A DNA stretch of 18,690 nucleotides from Acidobacteriota bacterium (lineage in GTDB: Bacteria > Acidobacteriota > Terriglobia > Terriglobales > Acidobacteriaceae), in assembly GCA_021801945.1 (NCBI GenBank), contig JAKABE010000026.1, positions 1-18,690 on the forward strand, given 5' to 3'. Position numbers and translations under genes: made by a program. Positions 1 to 7,966 of the stretch are shown piece by piece (position 1 is the stretch's first letter; each line of letters opens with the position of its first letter). The notes beneath the pieces are model-generated. The model was not told the origin of the DNA and made no database searches. It saw only the letters and a program-made list of their open reading frames with translations.

Positions 1-73
1 ACCGATGGCGGTCTCAAAAGGGTATTCTGAGCTGTTCGCAGATTGCAGTCATACTCTGGGGTGTTGAGCCGGA

Positions 74-1096
74 ATGAGCCAAGCAGCCGAATCCCTTTCT
101 CTACCCGTGGACCCGGCAGTGATTCCCAAGCGAAAGCTGAGTTCAGGCGCGCTAATGCCCGCGATCGGCCTTGGCACCTTTGGCTCCGACCACGTTTCGG
201 GCGCCGAGGTTGCCGCAGCGGTTCTGGGCGCCGCGGCCGCCGGCTACCGGCACTTTGATTGCGCCTCGGTTTATGGCAACGAGCGTGAGATCGGGGCCGC
301 ACTGGAGGCCGTACGGAAGAGCGGCATTCGGCGTGAGGAGTTGTGGGTCACGTCGAAGGTTTGGAACGACAGGCACAACGACGTGATCGGTTCCTGCCGC
401 CAGTCGCTCGCCGATCTGCGCCTGGATTATCTGGACCTCTACCTGGTCCACTGGCCGTTTCCCAATTTTCATCCGCCGGGCTGCGATGTCACTTCGCGCA
501 GCGCGGACGCCAAGCCCTACATCCACGAGAACTACATGAAGACGTGGCGGCAGATGGAAGAACTGGTGGAGATGGGCCTGGTGCGGAACATCGGCACGTC
601 GAACATGACCGTTGCCAAGCTGAAGCTGGTGCTTCGCGACGCGCGCATCAAGCCGGCCGTGAACGAGATGGAGCTGCACCCGCACTTCCAGCAACCGGAA
701 CTGTTTCGCTTCGTGGTCGAGAATGGCATTCAGCCCGTGGGCTATTGCCCCATCGGCTCGCCGGGGCGGCCAGAGCGCGACCGCACGGTTGAAGACACCG
801 CACCGACCGAAGATCCGGTCATCCGCGCCATCGCCGAGCGTCATGGGATTCATCCCGCAGTGGTCTGCATCAAGTGGGCCGTGCAGCGGGGGCAAATCCC
901 GATTCCGTTTTCCGTGCATCACTACCGCGCCAACCTGGAAGGCGTGGTGGGTGAGCCGCTCAGCGACGACGAGATGGGCCAGATTGCCGCCATCGATCGC
1001 AACTGCCGGCTGATCAAGGGGCAGGTCTTTTTATGGAAGGACGGCCAAGGCTGGGAGGCGCTGTGGGACCTGAATGGCGAGATCACGCCTCCGTAA
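74..1096 (+). CDS. Aldo/keto reductase family oxidoreductase
   Basis: This is a 340-residue NAD(P)H-dependent oxidoreductase of the aldo/keto reductase superfamily, expected to be cytosolic and to interconvert a carbonyl and an alcohol. The catalytic tetrad is complete: D62 (HFDCASVYGNE), Y67, K95 (VTSKVWND) and H126 (LVHWPFPN). The strand GLVRNIGTSNM (about 565-609 in the DNA) is the usual central signature. The cofactor motif reads IPIPFSVHHYR (275-285); F279 stands where most members have the lysine that contacts the NADPH 2'-phosphate, which hints at NADH use. An N-terminal extension of about 20 residues precedes the barrel. The start codon at 74 has only a weak purine run (CCGGA) before it. 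The gene lies 134 bp upstream of a zinc dehydrogenase on the same strand, which suggests shared expression in a sugar or polyol pathway. The family is certain; the substrate is not known. Confidence 0.93.
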   Translation: MSQAAESLSLPVDPAVIPKRKLSSGALMPAIGLGTFGSDHVSGAEVAAAVLGAAAAGYRHFDCASVYGNEREIGAALEAVRKSGIRREELWVTSKVWNDRHNDVIGSCRQSLADLRLDYLDLYLVHWPFPNFHPPGCDVTSRSADAKPYIHENYMKTWRQMEELVEMGLVRNIGTSNMTVAKLKLVLRDARIKPAVNEMELHPHFQQPELFRFVVENGIQPVGYCPIGSPGRPERDRTVEDTAPTEDPVIRAIAERHGIHPAVVCIKWAVQRGQIPIPFSVHHYRANLEGVVGEPLSDDEMGQIAAIDRNCRLIKGQVFLWKDGQGWEALWDLNGEITPP

Positions 1097-1106
1097 GAGC
1101 GAGCGA

Positions 1107-1213
1107 TCAGATTTCAGCCATCAGCCTTCAGCTCTGCCCGATGGCTGCCGCTAATCTCGTGCGGATGAAGAGAGCTGGACTCTAGAATTTGAAAGCCGGT
1201 AAGTGAAGGCTGA
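1107..1213. repeat. Heptad repeat with inverted arm, gap element 1
   Basis: Four consecutive 7-bp units start with TCAG: TCAGATT (1107), TCAGCCA (1114), TCAGCCT (1121) and TCAGCTC (1128). The ten bases TCAGCCTTCA at 1121-1130 recur perfectly inverted as TGAAGGCTGA at 1204-1213, enclosing about 73 bp. The element fills most of the gap between the aldo/keto reductase and the dehydrogenase. It resembles in architecture the elements at 7242-7381 and 17468-17585. It may be a dispersed palindromic repeat of this genome; function is not shown by the sequence. Confidence 0.7.
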
Positions 1214-1230
1214 CAGCGGGAGTTATAACC

Positions 1231-2295
1231 ATGAACGCCACCATGACCGCGGCTTACCTGCCCGGCAATTCCACCGTTGAACTGCGAACCGTGCCTGTGC
1301 CTACGCCCGTCCACGGCGAAGTGCTGGTGCGCATGAAAGCCTCCACGATCTGCGGCTCCGACATCCGCGCTATTTATCACGAACATCTGGGCAAGGGCCC
1401 CGAAGGCTACCAGGGGGTTATTGCCGGCCACGAGCCTTGCGGGCAGATTGTGGCGACGGGGCCGGGCTGCCGCCGCTTTAAGACGGGCGACCGGGTTATT
1501 GTTTACCACATCTCCGGCTGTGGCGTGTGCAACGATTGCCGGCGCGGGTACATGATCTCCTGCACCAGCGAGCAGTACCGCCGCGCCTATGGGTGGCAGC
1601 GCGACGGCGGCATGGCCGAGTACATGATTGCCGAAGAAAAGGATCTGGTTGCGCTGCCGGATGAGCTTTCTTACGCCGACGGCGCACAGGTGGCATGCGG
1701 CTTTGGCACGGTCTACGAGGGTCTGGAAAAGATCGGCATCAACGGCAATCATGCCGTGCTCATCACCGGCCTGGGTCCTGTTGGCCTGGCTGCCGCCGCG
1801 CTCTCGCGCAAGCTGGGCGCGCACAAGATCATTGGCATCGACGTGATTCCCGAACGCATCAAGCTGGCGCGCGATCTCAACCTCTGCGACGAGGTACTGA
1901 CCTCCGGTCCGGACAACGTGGCCGAAGTCAAGAGGCTCACCGGCGGTCATGGTGTGGAGCGCGCCGTGGATTGCTCCGCGCACCCGCTTGCGCGCGCCAC
2001 AGCCATCCGCGCAGCGCGCAAATGGGGTCGCATCGCTTTGGTCGGCGAAGGCGGCACGGTGGAGCTCACCCCCTCGCCGGACATGATCCACGATCAGAAG
2101 ACTGTCTACGGCTCCTGGGTAACATCCATTTGGCTCATGGAGGAACTGGTCGAACGCCTGGTGCGGTGGAACCTGCACCCTGCCGCCATCATCACCCACC
2201 GCTTTCCGCTGGAGCGCTCCGGCGACGCTTATGCACTGATGGCATCCGGCAAATGCGGCAAGGTGGCCGTCTGCGCCGATGAAGGGTTGAACTAA
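1231..2295 (+). CDS. Zinc-dependent medium-chain alcohol/polyol dehydrogenase
   Basis: This 354-residue protein is a zinc-binding medium-chain dehydrogenase of the sorbitol/threonine dehydrogenase type and should oxidise a secondary alcohol in the cytosol. Catalytic zinc ligands are visible as C41, H67 and E68 (TICGSDIR, IAGHEPCG). The four structural-zinc cysteines are C97, C100, C103 and C111. The Rossmann nucleotide motif is G180-L-G-P-V-G185, and D203 at the end of the second strand favours NAD over NADP. The start at 1231 follows GGGAG (1218-1222) with eight bases of spacing; an internal ATG at 1243 lacks this. The next gene begins 22 bp after the stop, so the two are almost surely cotranscribed. 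The substrate cannot be read from the sequence; with an RbsD-like partner a sugar or sugar alcohol is the simplest guess. Confidence 0.94.
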   Translation: MNATMTAAYLPGNSTVELRTVPVPTPVHGEVLVRMKASTICGSDIRAIYHEHLGKGPEGYQGVIAGHEPCGQIVATGPGCRRFKTGDRVIVYHISGCGVCNDCRRGYMISCTSEQYRRAYGWQRDGGMAEYMIAEEKDLVALPDELSYADGAQVACGFGTVYEGLEKIGINGNHAVLITGLGPVGLAAAALSRKLGAHKIIGIDVIPERIKLARDLNLCDEVLTSGPDNVAEVKRLTGGHGVERAVDCSAHPLARATAIRAARKWGRIALVGEGGTVELTPSPDMIHDQKTVYGSWVTSIWLMEELVERLVRWNLHPAAIITHRFPLERSGDAYALMASGKCGKVAVCADEGLN

Positions 2296-2317
2296 GGACG
2301 CGTAAAGGAGAGGCCCA

Positions 2318-2815
2318 ATGCCCATGCAGAAGAGAACCGCGACATCCGATTGGGAGATTCGCTTCCGCGAGTTATTGCCTTTGTTCGGTCATCGCAACTG
2401 GATCGTGGTTGCCGACTCCGCCTATCCGGCGCAATCGAAGCCCGGCATCGAGACCATCTTCACCGGCGGCAGCCAGGATGAAGCGGTTCGGAAAGTCCTT
2501 CGCGCCATCTCCGCATCTGCGCATCTGCGCGCCAACGTTTATCTGGATCAGGAACTGGCGTTTGTTGCAGAGAGCGATGCGCCCGGTGTTCGCGGCTACC
2601 TGGACAAACTTGAAGGGCTTCTGGGCGCTGCCGTCCGCCAACTTCCGCACGAGGAGATCATCGCCAAGCTCGACCAGGCGGCGCAGGTCTTTCGTGTCCT
2701 GATCGTCAAGACGGCGATGACCATACCGTATACCTCGGTTTTCTTCGAACTCGACTGCGGTTATTGGAGCGCGGAAGCCGAACAACGCCTGCGCAGAACC
2801 ATGAATGCCGGATAG
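2318..2815 (+). CDS. RbsD/FucU-like sugar mutarotase homologue
   Basis: This 165-residue protein is probably a divergent member of the RbsD/FucU superfamily, whose known members interconvert pyranose/furanose forms or anomers of ribose and fucose. From memory of E. coli RbsD, the active residues line up: FGHRNWIVVADSAYP carries H25 and D33 (RbsD H20, D28), LPHEEI carries H111 (RbsD H106), and IPYTSVFFE carries Y138 and S140 where RbsD has YAN. The asparagine is thus replaced by serine. It is about 25 residues longer than RbsD, with extra sequence at the C-terminus (CGYWSAEAEQRL). A strong AAAGGAG (2304-2310) sits seven bases before the ATG, and the gene lies 22 bp after the dehydrogenase. Alternative: an unrelated family with a similar fold. 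The assignment rests on motif order, not on a search. Confidence 0.72.
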   Translation: MPMQKRTATSDWEIRFRELLPLFGHRNWIVVADSAYPAQSKPGIETIFTGGSQDEAVRKVLRAISASAHLRANVYLDQELAFVAESDAPGVRGYLDKLEGLLGAAVRQLPHEEIIAKLDQAAQVFRVLIVKTAMTIPYTSVFFELDCGYWSAEAEQRLRRTMNAG

Positions 2816-3000
2816 CGGCTCTCTGATTGGCGTAGAGTGGATTGCGGCCTTTGCGGGACGATGGCGCCAACCAAGCTTTTCAGCATTTCACGGTGGCCGG
2901 TCAGCGGGGACCTTGGATTCCGCTGTCGACTGGCGGGAACAGGCAATCCGATCTATCCACCCGCGCTGCGCATCGCTGGACGGCTCAGAATCGAAATAGC

Positions 3001-4107
3001 TCATTCGCCGGCGGAAAGAGAGGACAAGTTGTGCTCGCCGCTGCGTGAAGACGTCAGGTCATCCATCGCGCCCGGCGGGAATGACGTAGATTCACGAACG
3101 ACGAGATGTGTATCGACCCCGTATTCACGATGGAGATTATCCCCTTCGATGTGATCCTTGAGAGCCTTCACCGCGGCATTGGCAATGTCAATCGGGGACA
3201 TCTGAATCGAAGTCAGAGGCGGAATCATGACCTTCGCCATTTGTATGTTGTCGAAGCCGATAACTGAAATATCATCGGGGACACGCAACCCGACGCGGTA
3301 CGCCTTGTGCAATACGCCCAGCGCGGTCACATCGTTGGAGCACATGACTGCGGAGGGGCGATCCAAATCATCAAGGAGGCGCTGCATGCTCCCGATCCCG
3401 CCCTCGAACGTATGATCGCCCTCAATCTGCCATTGCGGCCTTGCTTTAATTCCGCATTCATCAAGAGCCTTCAAGAAGGCGTCCAATCTGCATTGTGCAG
3501 AATGCAGCGTCAGAGGGCCCGAAATGAAGGCGATCTTTCTGTGCCCCAGGGCGGCCAGATGCTGGACTCCCTGGCGCACGCCGTGGGCGTAATCAACCTT
3601 GATGATGCTCACATCCGGCCGGTCGGGGCCCTCATCGACGAAAACCAAGGGAATATTCCGGTCAGCCAGTTTTTCAAATAACGGCTGCTCAATGCCAAAG
3701 GTCAGGACAGCCACTCCTTCTGCTTTGCGCTGAAGGAGACGCCGGATGCAGATTTCCATCCGTTTTGGATCGTAATTCGTGGAGCTGATCAGGATCTCGT
3801 ATCCGCTTTCAATGGCCGCATCCTCGAAACTCTGAATCAACTCCGGAAAGAACGGGTTGGTGATCTCCGATACCACCAGGCCGATCATTCCGCTGCGGCC
3901 TGAACCCAGCGCACGCGCCTGCGTGTCTGGAACATACCCAAGCTCATCGATCGCGGCCCAAACCCGGCTGGCCATCTTGGCGTTGACAGTTGGAACGCGA
4001 TTGATCGTTCTTGAGACCGTAGCGATGGAGACGTTCGCTTTTGCGGCCACAGCACGGATGTCGAGCAACGCTTGATTCTTCCTGCTTCGCCGCACCGATT
4101 TAGGCAT
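3001..4107 (-). CDS. LacI-family transcriptional regulator
   Basis: This 368-residue protein is a LacI/GalR-type repressor. The N-terminal helix-turn-helix covers residues 16-38 (DIRAVAAKANVSIATVSRTI), followed by the hinge-helix segment DTQARAL at 61-67. The rest is a periplasmic-binding-protein-like effector domain with the usual GLVVSEITNPFF, HRKIAFISGP, MCSNDVTALG and ISVIGFDN segments. The ATG at 4107 is preferred because GAGGG lies five bases upstream; a TTG at 4119 in frame has no such site. The gene is longer than the typical 330-340 residues owing to a basic N-terminal tail and a serine-rich C-terminal tail. It converges on the AKR-dehydrogenase-RbsD-like cluster and is separated from gcvPB by 267 bp, so it likely has its own promoter. 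The sugar cluster is its probable target; I could not find a convincing operator palindrome. Confidence 0.92.
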   Translation of the reverse strand: MPKSVRRSRKNQALLDIRAVAAKANVSIATVSRTINRVPTVNAKMASRVWAAIDELGYVPDTQARALGSGRSGMIGLVVSEITNPFFPELIQSFEDAAIESGYEILISSTNYDPKRMEICIRRLLQRKAEGVAVLTFGIEQPLFEKLADRNIPLVFVDEGPDRPDVSIIKVDYAHGVRQGVQHLAALGHRKIAFISGPLTLHSAQCRLDAFLKALDECGIKARPQWQIEGDHTFEGGIGSMQRLLDDLDRPSAVMCSNDVTALGVLHKAYRVGLRVPDDISVIGFDNIQMAKVMIPPLTSIQMSPIDIANAAVKALKDHIEGDNLHREYGVDTHLVVRESTSFPPGAMDDLTSSRSGEHNLSSLSAGE

Positions 4108-4316
4108 TTTGACCCTCAAATGGGTTGATTAAGGAGGCACTTTCTCCCCTATATTACCGCATCACATTTGATCTAAGGACCGCATTGACACAGATGGATC
4201 GATGCAGCTAACTCGCGCATACACTCAGGAAGTGTTTTTCTCTAACTATCTGAGTTAACTACCTGCCTGGCCTCCATGGGCAGGCGAAGGATAGTAGTGG
4301 CAAGCCGCGCAGGAGT

Positions 4317-4346
4317 TGATAACACCGCGCGCAACCGCAGTTATCA
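4317..4346 (-). terminator. Inverted repeat after gcvPB, possible terminator
   Basis: TGATAAC (4317-4323) and GTTATCA (4340-4346) form a perfect 7-bp inverted repeat with a 16-base centre, starting 28 bases after the gcvPB stop codon. It could be a hairpin ending the gcv transcript or an operator upstream of the LacI gene. There is no T-run after it on the minus strand, so termination is only a guess. A second short inverted repeat, CCTGCC/GGCAGG, lies at 4262-4284. Confidence 0.3.
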
Positions 4347-4374
4347 GTCCCCTCAAGTGTTTCGAAATTCCCTG

Positions 4375-5889
4375 CTACCTCGCCGGGCGCCAACGGAGGA
4401 TAGGCTTGCGGGCAGCCTGGACTTCGTCGAGACGCGCGACGCGCGTGGAGTGGGGCGCGGATTTAACCAGATCCGGCGTCTCCTCGGCTTCCCGGGCGAT
4501 GGAGCGCATAGCTTCTACGAATAGATCGAGCTCCTCCAATGACTCACTTTCTGTGGGCTCGATCATGAGCGCGCCGTGGACGATGAGCGGGAAGCTGACA
4601 GTGTAGGGATGGAAGCCGTAGTCAATGAGGCGCTTGGCGATGTCGCCGGTCTTGACGCCGTGGGCAAGCTGGCGCTTGTCACTGAAGACAACCTCGTGCA
4701 TAGAGGGAGTGGCGAAGGGCAGGTCGTAGAGGTCCTGAAGTTTGTTGCGGATATAGTTGGCGTTGAGGACGGCATCCTCAGTGGTTTGGCGGAGACCGTC
4801 AGGGCCGTTGGCGAGGATGTAGGCCAGGGCGCGGATGAACATGCCGGTATTGCCGTAGAAGGCGCGAACGCGGCCGACGGAGTGGGGACGGTTGTAATCC
4901 CAAGACTTATTGCCGTTTTGATTTTGCACGAGCACCGGAGTTGGCAGAAAGGGTTCGAGAATAGCCTTGCAGGCCACCGGACCGGAGCCGGGGCCGCCGC
5001 CGCCATGAGGCGTGGAGAAGGTCTTGTGGAGGTTGAGGTGCATCACGTCGACTCCGAAGTCGCCAGGGCGGACTTTGCCGACCAGGGCATTCATATTGGC
5101 TCCATCCATGTAAAGGAGTGCGCCTTTGGCATGGAGGATGTCGGCGATCTTGTGAATCTGGCTCTCGAAGACACCCAGCGTGGAGGGGTTAGTGAGCATG
5201 AGCGCGGCGGCTTCTTCCGTCACCTGGCGGGCCAGGGCTTCGAGATCGATGGCGCCCTCGGGGCTGGACTTGATGTTCTCGACCACGTAGCCGCAGATGG
5301 CCGCGGTCGCCGGGTTAGTGCCGTGAGCCGAGTCGGGGATGAGGATCTTGCGGCGGGGATTGCCCTGCGACTCGTGCCATGCGCGAGAGAGCAGAATGCC
5401 AGTGAACTCGCCGTGAGCGCCGGCTGCGGGCTGCAGGGTGATGGCGTCCATGCCGGTGATTTCGATGAGGCAACGCTGGAGCAGATCGATGACTTCGAGG
5501 ATGCCCTGGGCGTGGGATTCGGGACGATAGGGATGCGCTTCGGCGAGGCCCTCGATGCGGGAGACAAACTCGTTCACGCGTGGGTTGTACTTCATGGTGC
5601 AGGAGCCAAGCGGGTACATGCCGAGATCGATGGCGTAGTTCCAGGTGGAGAGGCGGGTGAAGTGGCGGATGATCTCGATCTCGGAGAGCTCGGGCAGGTC
5701 GGCGCTTTGCGAGCGATAGGCTGCGCCGAGGGTGGCCCTGGCGTCGATGGCGGGCACGTCCAGCGGGGGCAGCTTGTAGGCGCGCTTGCCGGGCGAGGAC
5801 TTTTCGAAGAGAAGGGCCTCGTTCTGGGTGGGGTGGGGGCGGACTTTGCCGGTGGTGTTTTCGGCAGCAGCGGTCGGGGCGGTGGCCAT
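4375..5889 (-). CDS. gcvPB: Glycine dehydrogenase (decarboxylating) subunit 2
   Basis: This 504-residue protein is the PLP-bearing half of the two-subunit P-protein of the glycine cleavage system. Together with GcvPA it decarboxylates glycine and passes the aminomethyl group to lipoyl-GcvH. The PLP lysine is K289 in HLNLHKTFSTPHGGGG. Other family landmarks are MYPLGSCTMKYNP (91-103), LQPAAGAHGE (152-161), PDSAHGTNPA (185-194) and MDGANMNA (261-268). The length fits subunit 2. The start ATG follows the gcvPA stop TAA with no gap, and the ribosome binding site GGAGG (5895-5899) lies inside the gcvPA 3' end, which indicates translational coupling and equal subunit amounts. The function call is secure. 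Confidence 0.98.
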   Translation of the reverse strand: MATAPTAAAENTTGKVRPHPTQNEALLFEKSSPGKRAYKLPPLDVPAIDARATLGAAYRSQSADLPELSEIEIIRHFTRLSTWNYAIDLGMYPLGSCTMKYNPRVNEFVSRIEGLAEAHPYRPESHAQGILEVIDLLQRCLIEITGMDAITLQPAAGAHGEFTGILLSRAWHESQGNPRRKILIPDSAHGTNPATAAICGYVVENIKSSPEGAIDLEALARQVTEEAAALMLTNPSTLGVFESQIHKIADILHAKGALLYMDGANMNALVGKVRPGDFGVDVMHLNLHKTFSTPHGGGGPGSGPVACKAILEPFLPTPVLVQNQNGNKSWDYNRPHSVGRVRAFYGNTGMFIRALAYILANGPDGLRQTTEDAVLNANYIRNKLQDLYDLPFATPSMHEVVFSDKRQLAHGVKTGDIAKRLIDYGFHPYTVSFPLIVHGALMIEPTESESLEELDLFVEAMRSIAREAEETPDLVKSAPHSTRVARLDEVQAARKPILRWRPAR

Positions 5890-7239
5890 TTATGCCTCCA
5901 CGTGTTTGGCGGTCAGGACGCTGGCCGCGGTGTCGATCTGCTCGCGGGTGGCAACTTCAGTGGCGCACCAGAGCGTGCAATTTTTTAGCTCGGGGTACCA
6001 GCGGCTAAGCTCGATGCCGCCGACAATCTGATTCTCGAGCAGCCGCTCGTTCCATGCGGCTGGGGATTCTTCCGTTTGCAGGACGAATTCGTGAAAGCGC
6101 GGCGCGCCGGTGAAGCGCAGCTTGGCGCCGGGCTGTGAGCCGAGGGTGTTGGCCGCGTAGGCGGCCTTGGCGAGGTTGTACCCGGCCAGCTCGCGGATTC
6201 CCTCCTTTCCGTAGACGGCCATGAAGATGGTGGCCATGAGGGCGACGAGGGCCTGGTTGGTGCAGATGTTGGAGGTGGCCTTCTCGCGGCGGATGTGCTG
6301 CTCGCGGGTGGCGAGGGTGAGAACGAAGCCGCGGTTGCCGTTGGAGTCGACGGTTTGGCCGGCGAGGCGGCCCGGCATCTGGCGGACGTACTGCTCCTTG
6401 GCGCCGATGACGCCGCAGAACGGGCCACCATAGGTAAGCGCGACGCCGAAGGACTGGGCCTCCATGGCTACAATGTCGGCCTCGGCGGGCGGGCGAACGA
6501 GGCCGAGCGAGACGGCTTCAGTGATGGAGACGATGAGCAGCGCGCCCTTGGCGTGAGCGATCTGCGCGATGGCCGGAATGTCCTCGATAACGCCGAAGAA
6601 GTTGGGGCTCTGGACGAGGACGGCGGCGGTTTCCCCGGTGACAGCAGCTTCAAGAGCGGCCAGATCGACGCGGCCCGTTTCCCGGTCGTAGCCGGCGAGC
6701 GCGATGGGAAGGCCCTGATGTTTGGCGTAAGTGCCCAGGACTTCGCGGTGCTCGGGATGAACGGTGCGGGCGGCGACGGCCTGATGGCGGCCGGTAACGC
6801 GCGTGGCCATCATCACCGCCTCAGCCACGGCGGTGGAACCGTCGTACATGCTGGCGTTGGCCACGTCCATGCCGGTGAGTTCGGCGATCATGGTCTGGAA
6901 TTCGAAGATGGCCTGGAGCGTGCCCTGGCTAATTTCGGCCTGGTAGGGCGTGTAGCTGGTGAGGAATTCGCCGCGCTGGACGAGCGAGTCAATGATGACT
7001 GGGCGGTAGTGGCGATAGGCGCCCGCACCGAGGAAGCTGGCGTGGGAGGTGGAGTTTTTGGCTCCTGCGGCCTGGAAGTAGGCGACGATCTCGCTCTCAG
7101 CCTGCTGGCGGGGCACCCTGAGGTCGCGGTCGAGGCGGTACTCGGCGGGAATCGAAGCAAAGAGTTCCTCGATGGAGCCAGCGCCGATTTCGGCAAGCAT
7201 CCGCGCGCGTTCGGCGGGAGATTTGGGTAAGTAGCGCAT
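5890..7239 (-). CDS. gcvPA: Glycine dehydrogenase (decarboxylating) subunit 1
   Basis: This 449-residue protein is the N-terminal-half subunit of the split P-protein and forms the active enzyme with GcvPB. It starts with the typical [19 protein letters not shown] and contains [40 protein letters not shown] and [10 protein letters not shown] in the expected order. It carries no PLP lysine, as usual for this subunit. The start at 7239 is preceded on the minus strand by GGAAG and AGGAG, and both of these purine runs belong to a heptad repeat (see 7242-7381). The stop codon directly abuts the gcvPB start. It is the second gene of gcvH-gcvPA-gcvPB. Confidence 0.98.
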   Translation of the reverse strand: MRYLPKSPAERARMLAEIGAGSIEELFASIPAEYRLDRDLRVPRQQAESEIVAYFQAAGAKNSTSHASFLGAGAYRHYRPVIIDSLVQRGEFLTSYTPYQAEISQGTLQAIFEFQTMIAELTGMDVANASMYDGSTAVAEAVMMATRVTGRHQAVAARTVHPEHREVLGTYAKHQGLPIALAGYDRETGRVDLAALEAAVTGETAAVLVQSPNFFGVIEDIPAIAQIAHAKGALLIVSITEAVSLGLVRPPAEADIVAMEAQSFGVALTYGGPFCGVIGAKEQYVRQMPGRLAGQTVDSNGNRGFVLTLATREQHIRREKATSNICTNQALVALMATIFMAVYGKEGIRELAGYNLAKAAYAANTLGSQPGAKLRFTGAPRFHEFVLQTEESPAAWNERLLENQIVGGIELSRWYPELKNCTLWCATEVATREQIDTAASVLTAKHVEA

Positions 7240-7241
7240 GG

Positions 7242-7381
7242 CAGCTTCCAGCTCCTAGCTTCTAGCCAAAGGCCGTGGTGCGAACCGGCAAGCGGCTCGC
7301 CGTTTCAAAATCCATCATGGAATGCGCCAGCTTCGAGCGTCACAATTCGAGCAAGGACTAGAAGTTAGCAGCTCGAGGCTG
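7242..7381. repeat. 140-bp inverted-repeat element of heptad units, gap element 2
   Basis: The left arm 7242-7265 and the right arm 7358-7381 are 24-base inverted repeats matching at 20 positions when one is reverse-complemented. The left arm is made of 7-bp units CAGCTTC, CAGCTCC, TAGCTTC. The element occupies nearly the whole 147-bp gap between gcvH and gcvPA. On the transcribed strand the left arm reads as purine-rich AGGAG/GGAAG and lies just before the gcvPA start, so the repeat supplies its likely ribosome binding site and a stem could hide it. No transposase is present, so any mobility is speculative. Confidence 0.75.
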
Positions 7382-7386
7382 TTGAT

Positions 7387-7776
7387 TCAGCTTCCGGTTT
7401 CCTCAGCGATGAAGGCCTCGTAGGCAGCGGCATCGAGGAGGGCGTCGAGTTCAGCGGGGTTAGAGAGCTGGACCTTTATGATCCACGTGCCGTGGGGGTC
7501 CTCATTGATTTTGTCTGGGGCGTTCTTGAGCTCCTCATTGACGGCGGCGGTGGAGCCGCTGACGGGCGAAAAGAGGTCACTGACGGCCTTGACGCTCTCC
7601 ACGGAGCCGAAGGAGGCGCCGGCTTGGACGGCGTCGCCCACCTTGGGCAGGTCGACGTAAACGATGTCGCCCAGCGAGCTTTGGGCGTAGTCGGTGATGC
7701 CGACCGTGCCGATGGAGCCGTCAACGGCGATCCATTCATGTTCGCGAGTGTAGCGGTAGTGGGAGGGATAAGGCAT
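7387..7776 (-). CDS. gcvH: Glycine cleavage system H protein
   Basis: This 129-residue lipoyl carrier protein shuttles the aminomethyl intermediate between the P, T and L proteins. The lipoylated residue is K63 in the motif ESVKAVSDL. The start MPYPSHYRYTREHEW is typical, and the length equals that of E. coli GcvH. A longer reading frame continues upstream to 7941, but the ATG at 7776 is chosen because AAGGAG (7786-7791) lies nine bases before it and the upstream residues look unlike the family. It is the first gene of gcvH-gcvPA-gcvPB and is transcribed away from ntrY. A TACACT hexamer on the minus strand (7814-7819) could be its -10 box, without a good -35. I saw no glycine riboswitch consensus in the leader. 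Confidence 0.97.
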   Translation of the reverse strand: MPYPSHYRYTREHEWIAVDGSIGTVGITDYAQSSLGDIVYVDLPKVGDAVQAGASFGSVESVKAVSDLFSPVSGSTAAVNEELKNAPDKINEDPHGTWIIKVQLSNPAELDALLDAAAYEAFIAEETGS

Positions 7777-7954
7777 ATGGGCCAGCTCCTTGAGTAGAAA
7801 GCAGTGAACCCCTAGTGTAAATCGTGACCGGCGGCGCGTGCGGTGAGGAAAACAGGACGCGGAATGGGAAGCCGGTAAAGGTGGAACGCAGGCTCGCGGC
7901 CACGCACTCCCCCACTCGCGCGGGTTGAGGATGGCCGGCAATCAGGGGCGGAAC

Positions 7955-7960
7955 TATAAT
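7955..7960 (+). promoter_or_regulatory. -10 box (TATAAT) before ntrY
   Basis: A perfect TATAAT sits six bases before the ATG at 7967. No good TTGACA lies 16-18 bases upstream. If used, transcription would begin at or next to the start codon and give a leaderless or nearly leaderless ntrY mRNA. Confidence 0.4.
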
Positions 7961-7966
7961 CTGCCC

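Noticed and set aside
1114..2325. 403-residue open frame on the minus strand opposite the zinc dehydrogenase
   Set aside because: The plus-strand gene has a full set of zinc and NAD motifs; the antisense frame has no recognisable family and is a by-product of GC-rich codon use.
4185..4190. TTGACA as a plus-strand promoter
   Set aside because: No acceptable -10 at 16-18 bases and no plus-strand gene follows.
4576..5988. 470-residue open frame on the plus strand opposite gcvPB
   Set aside because: It is antisense to a certain gcvPB with all family motifs and its own translation is glycine/aspartate-rich without domain features.
6295..7230. 311-residue open frame on the plus strand opposite gcvPA
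   Set aside because: Antisense shadow of gcvPA; no family motifs.
7777..7941. N-terminal extension of GcvH to 7941
   Set aside because: The extension has an arginine-rich, non-homologous sequence, and AAGGAG sits at the right distance from the ATG at 7776, giving the standard 129-residue protein.
7777..7966. Glycine riboswitch upstream of gcvH
   Set aside because: I looked for the conserved aptamer core and tandem arrangement and did not find it.
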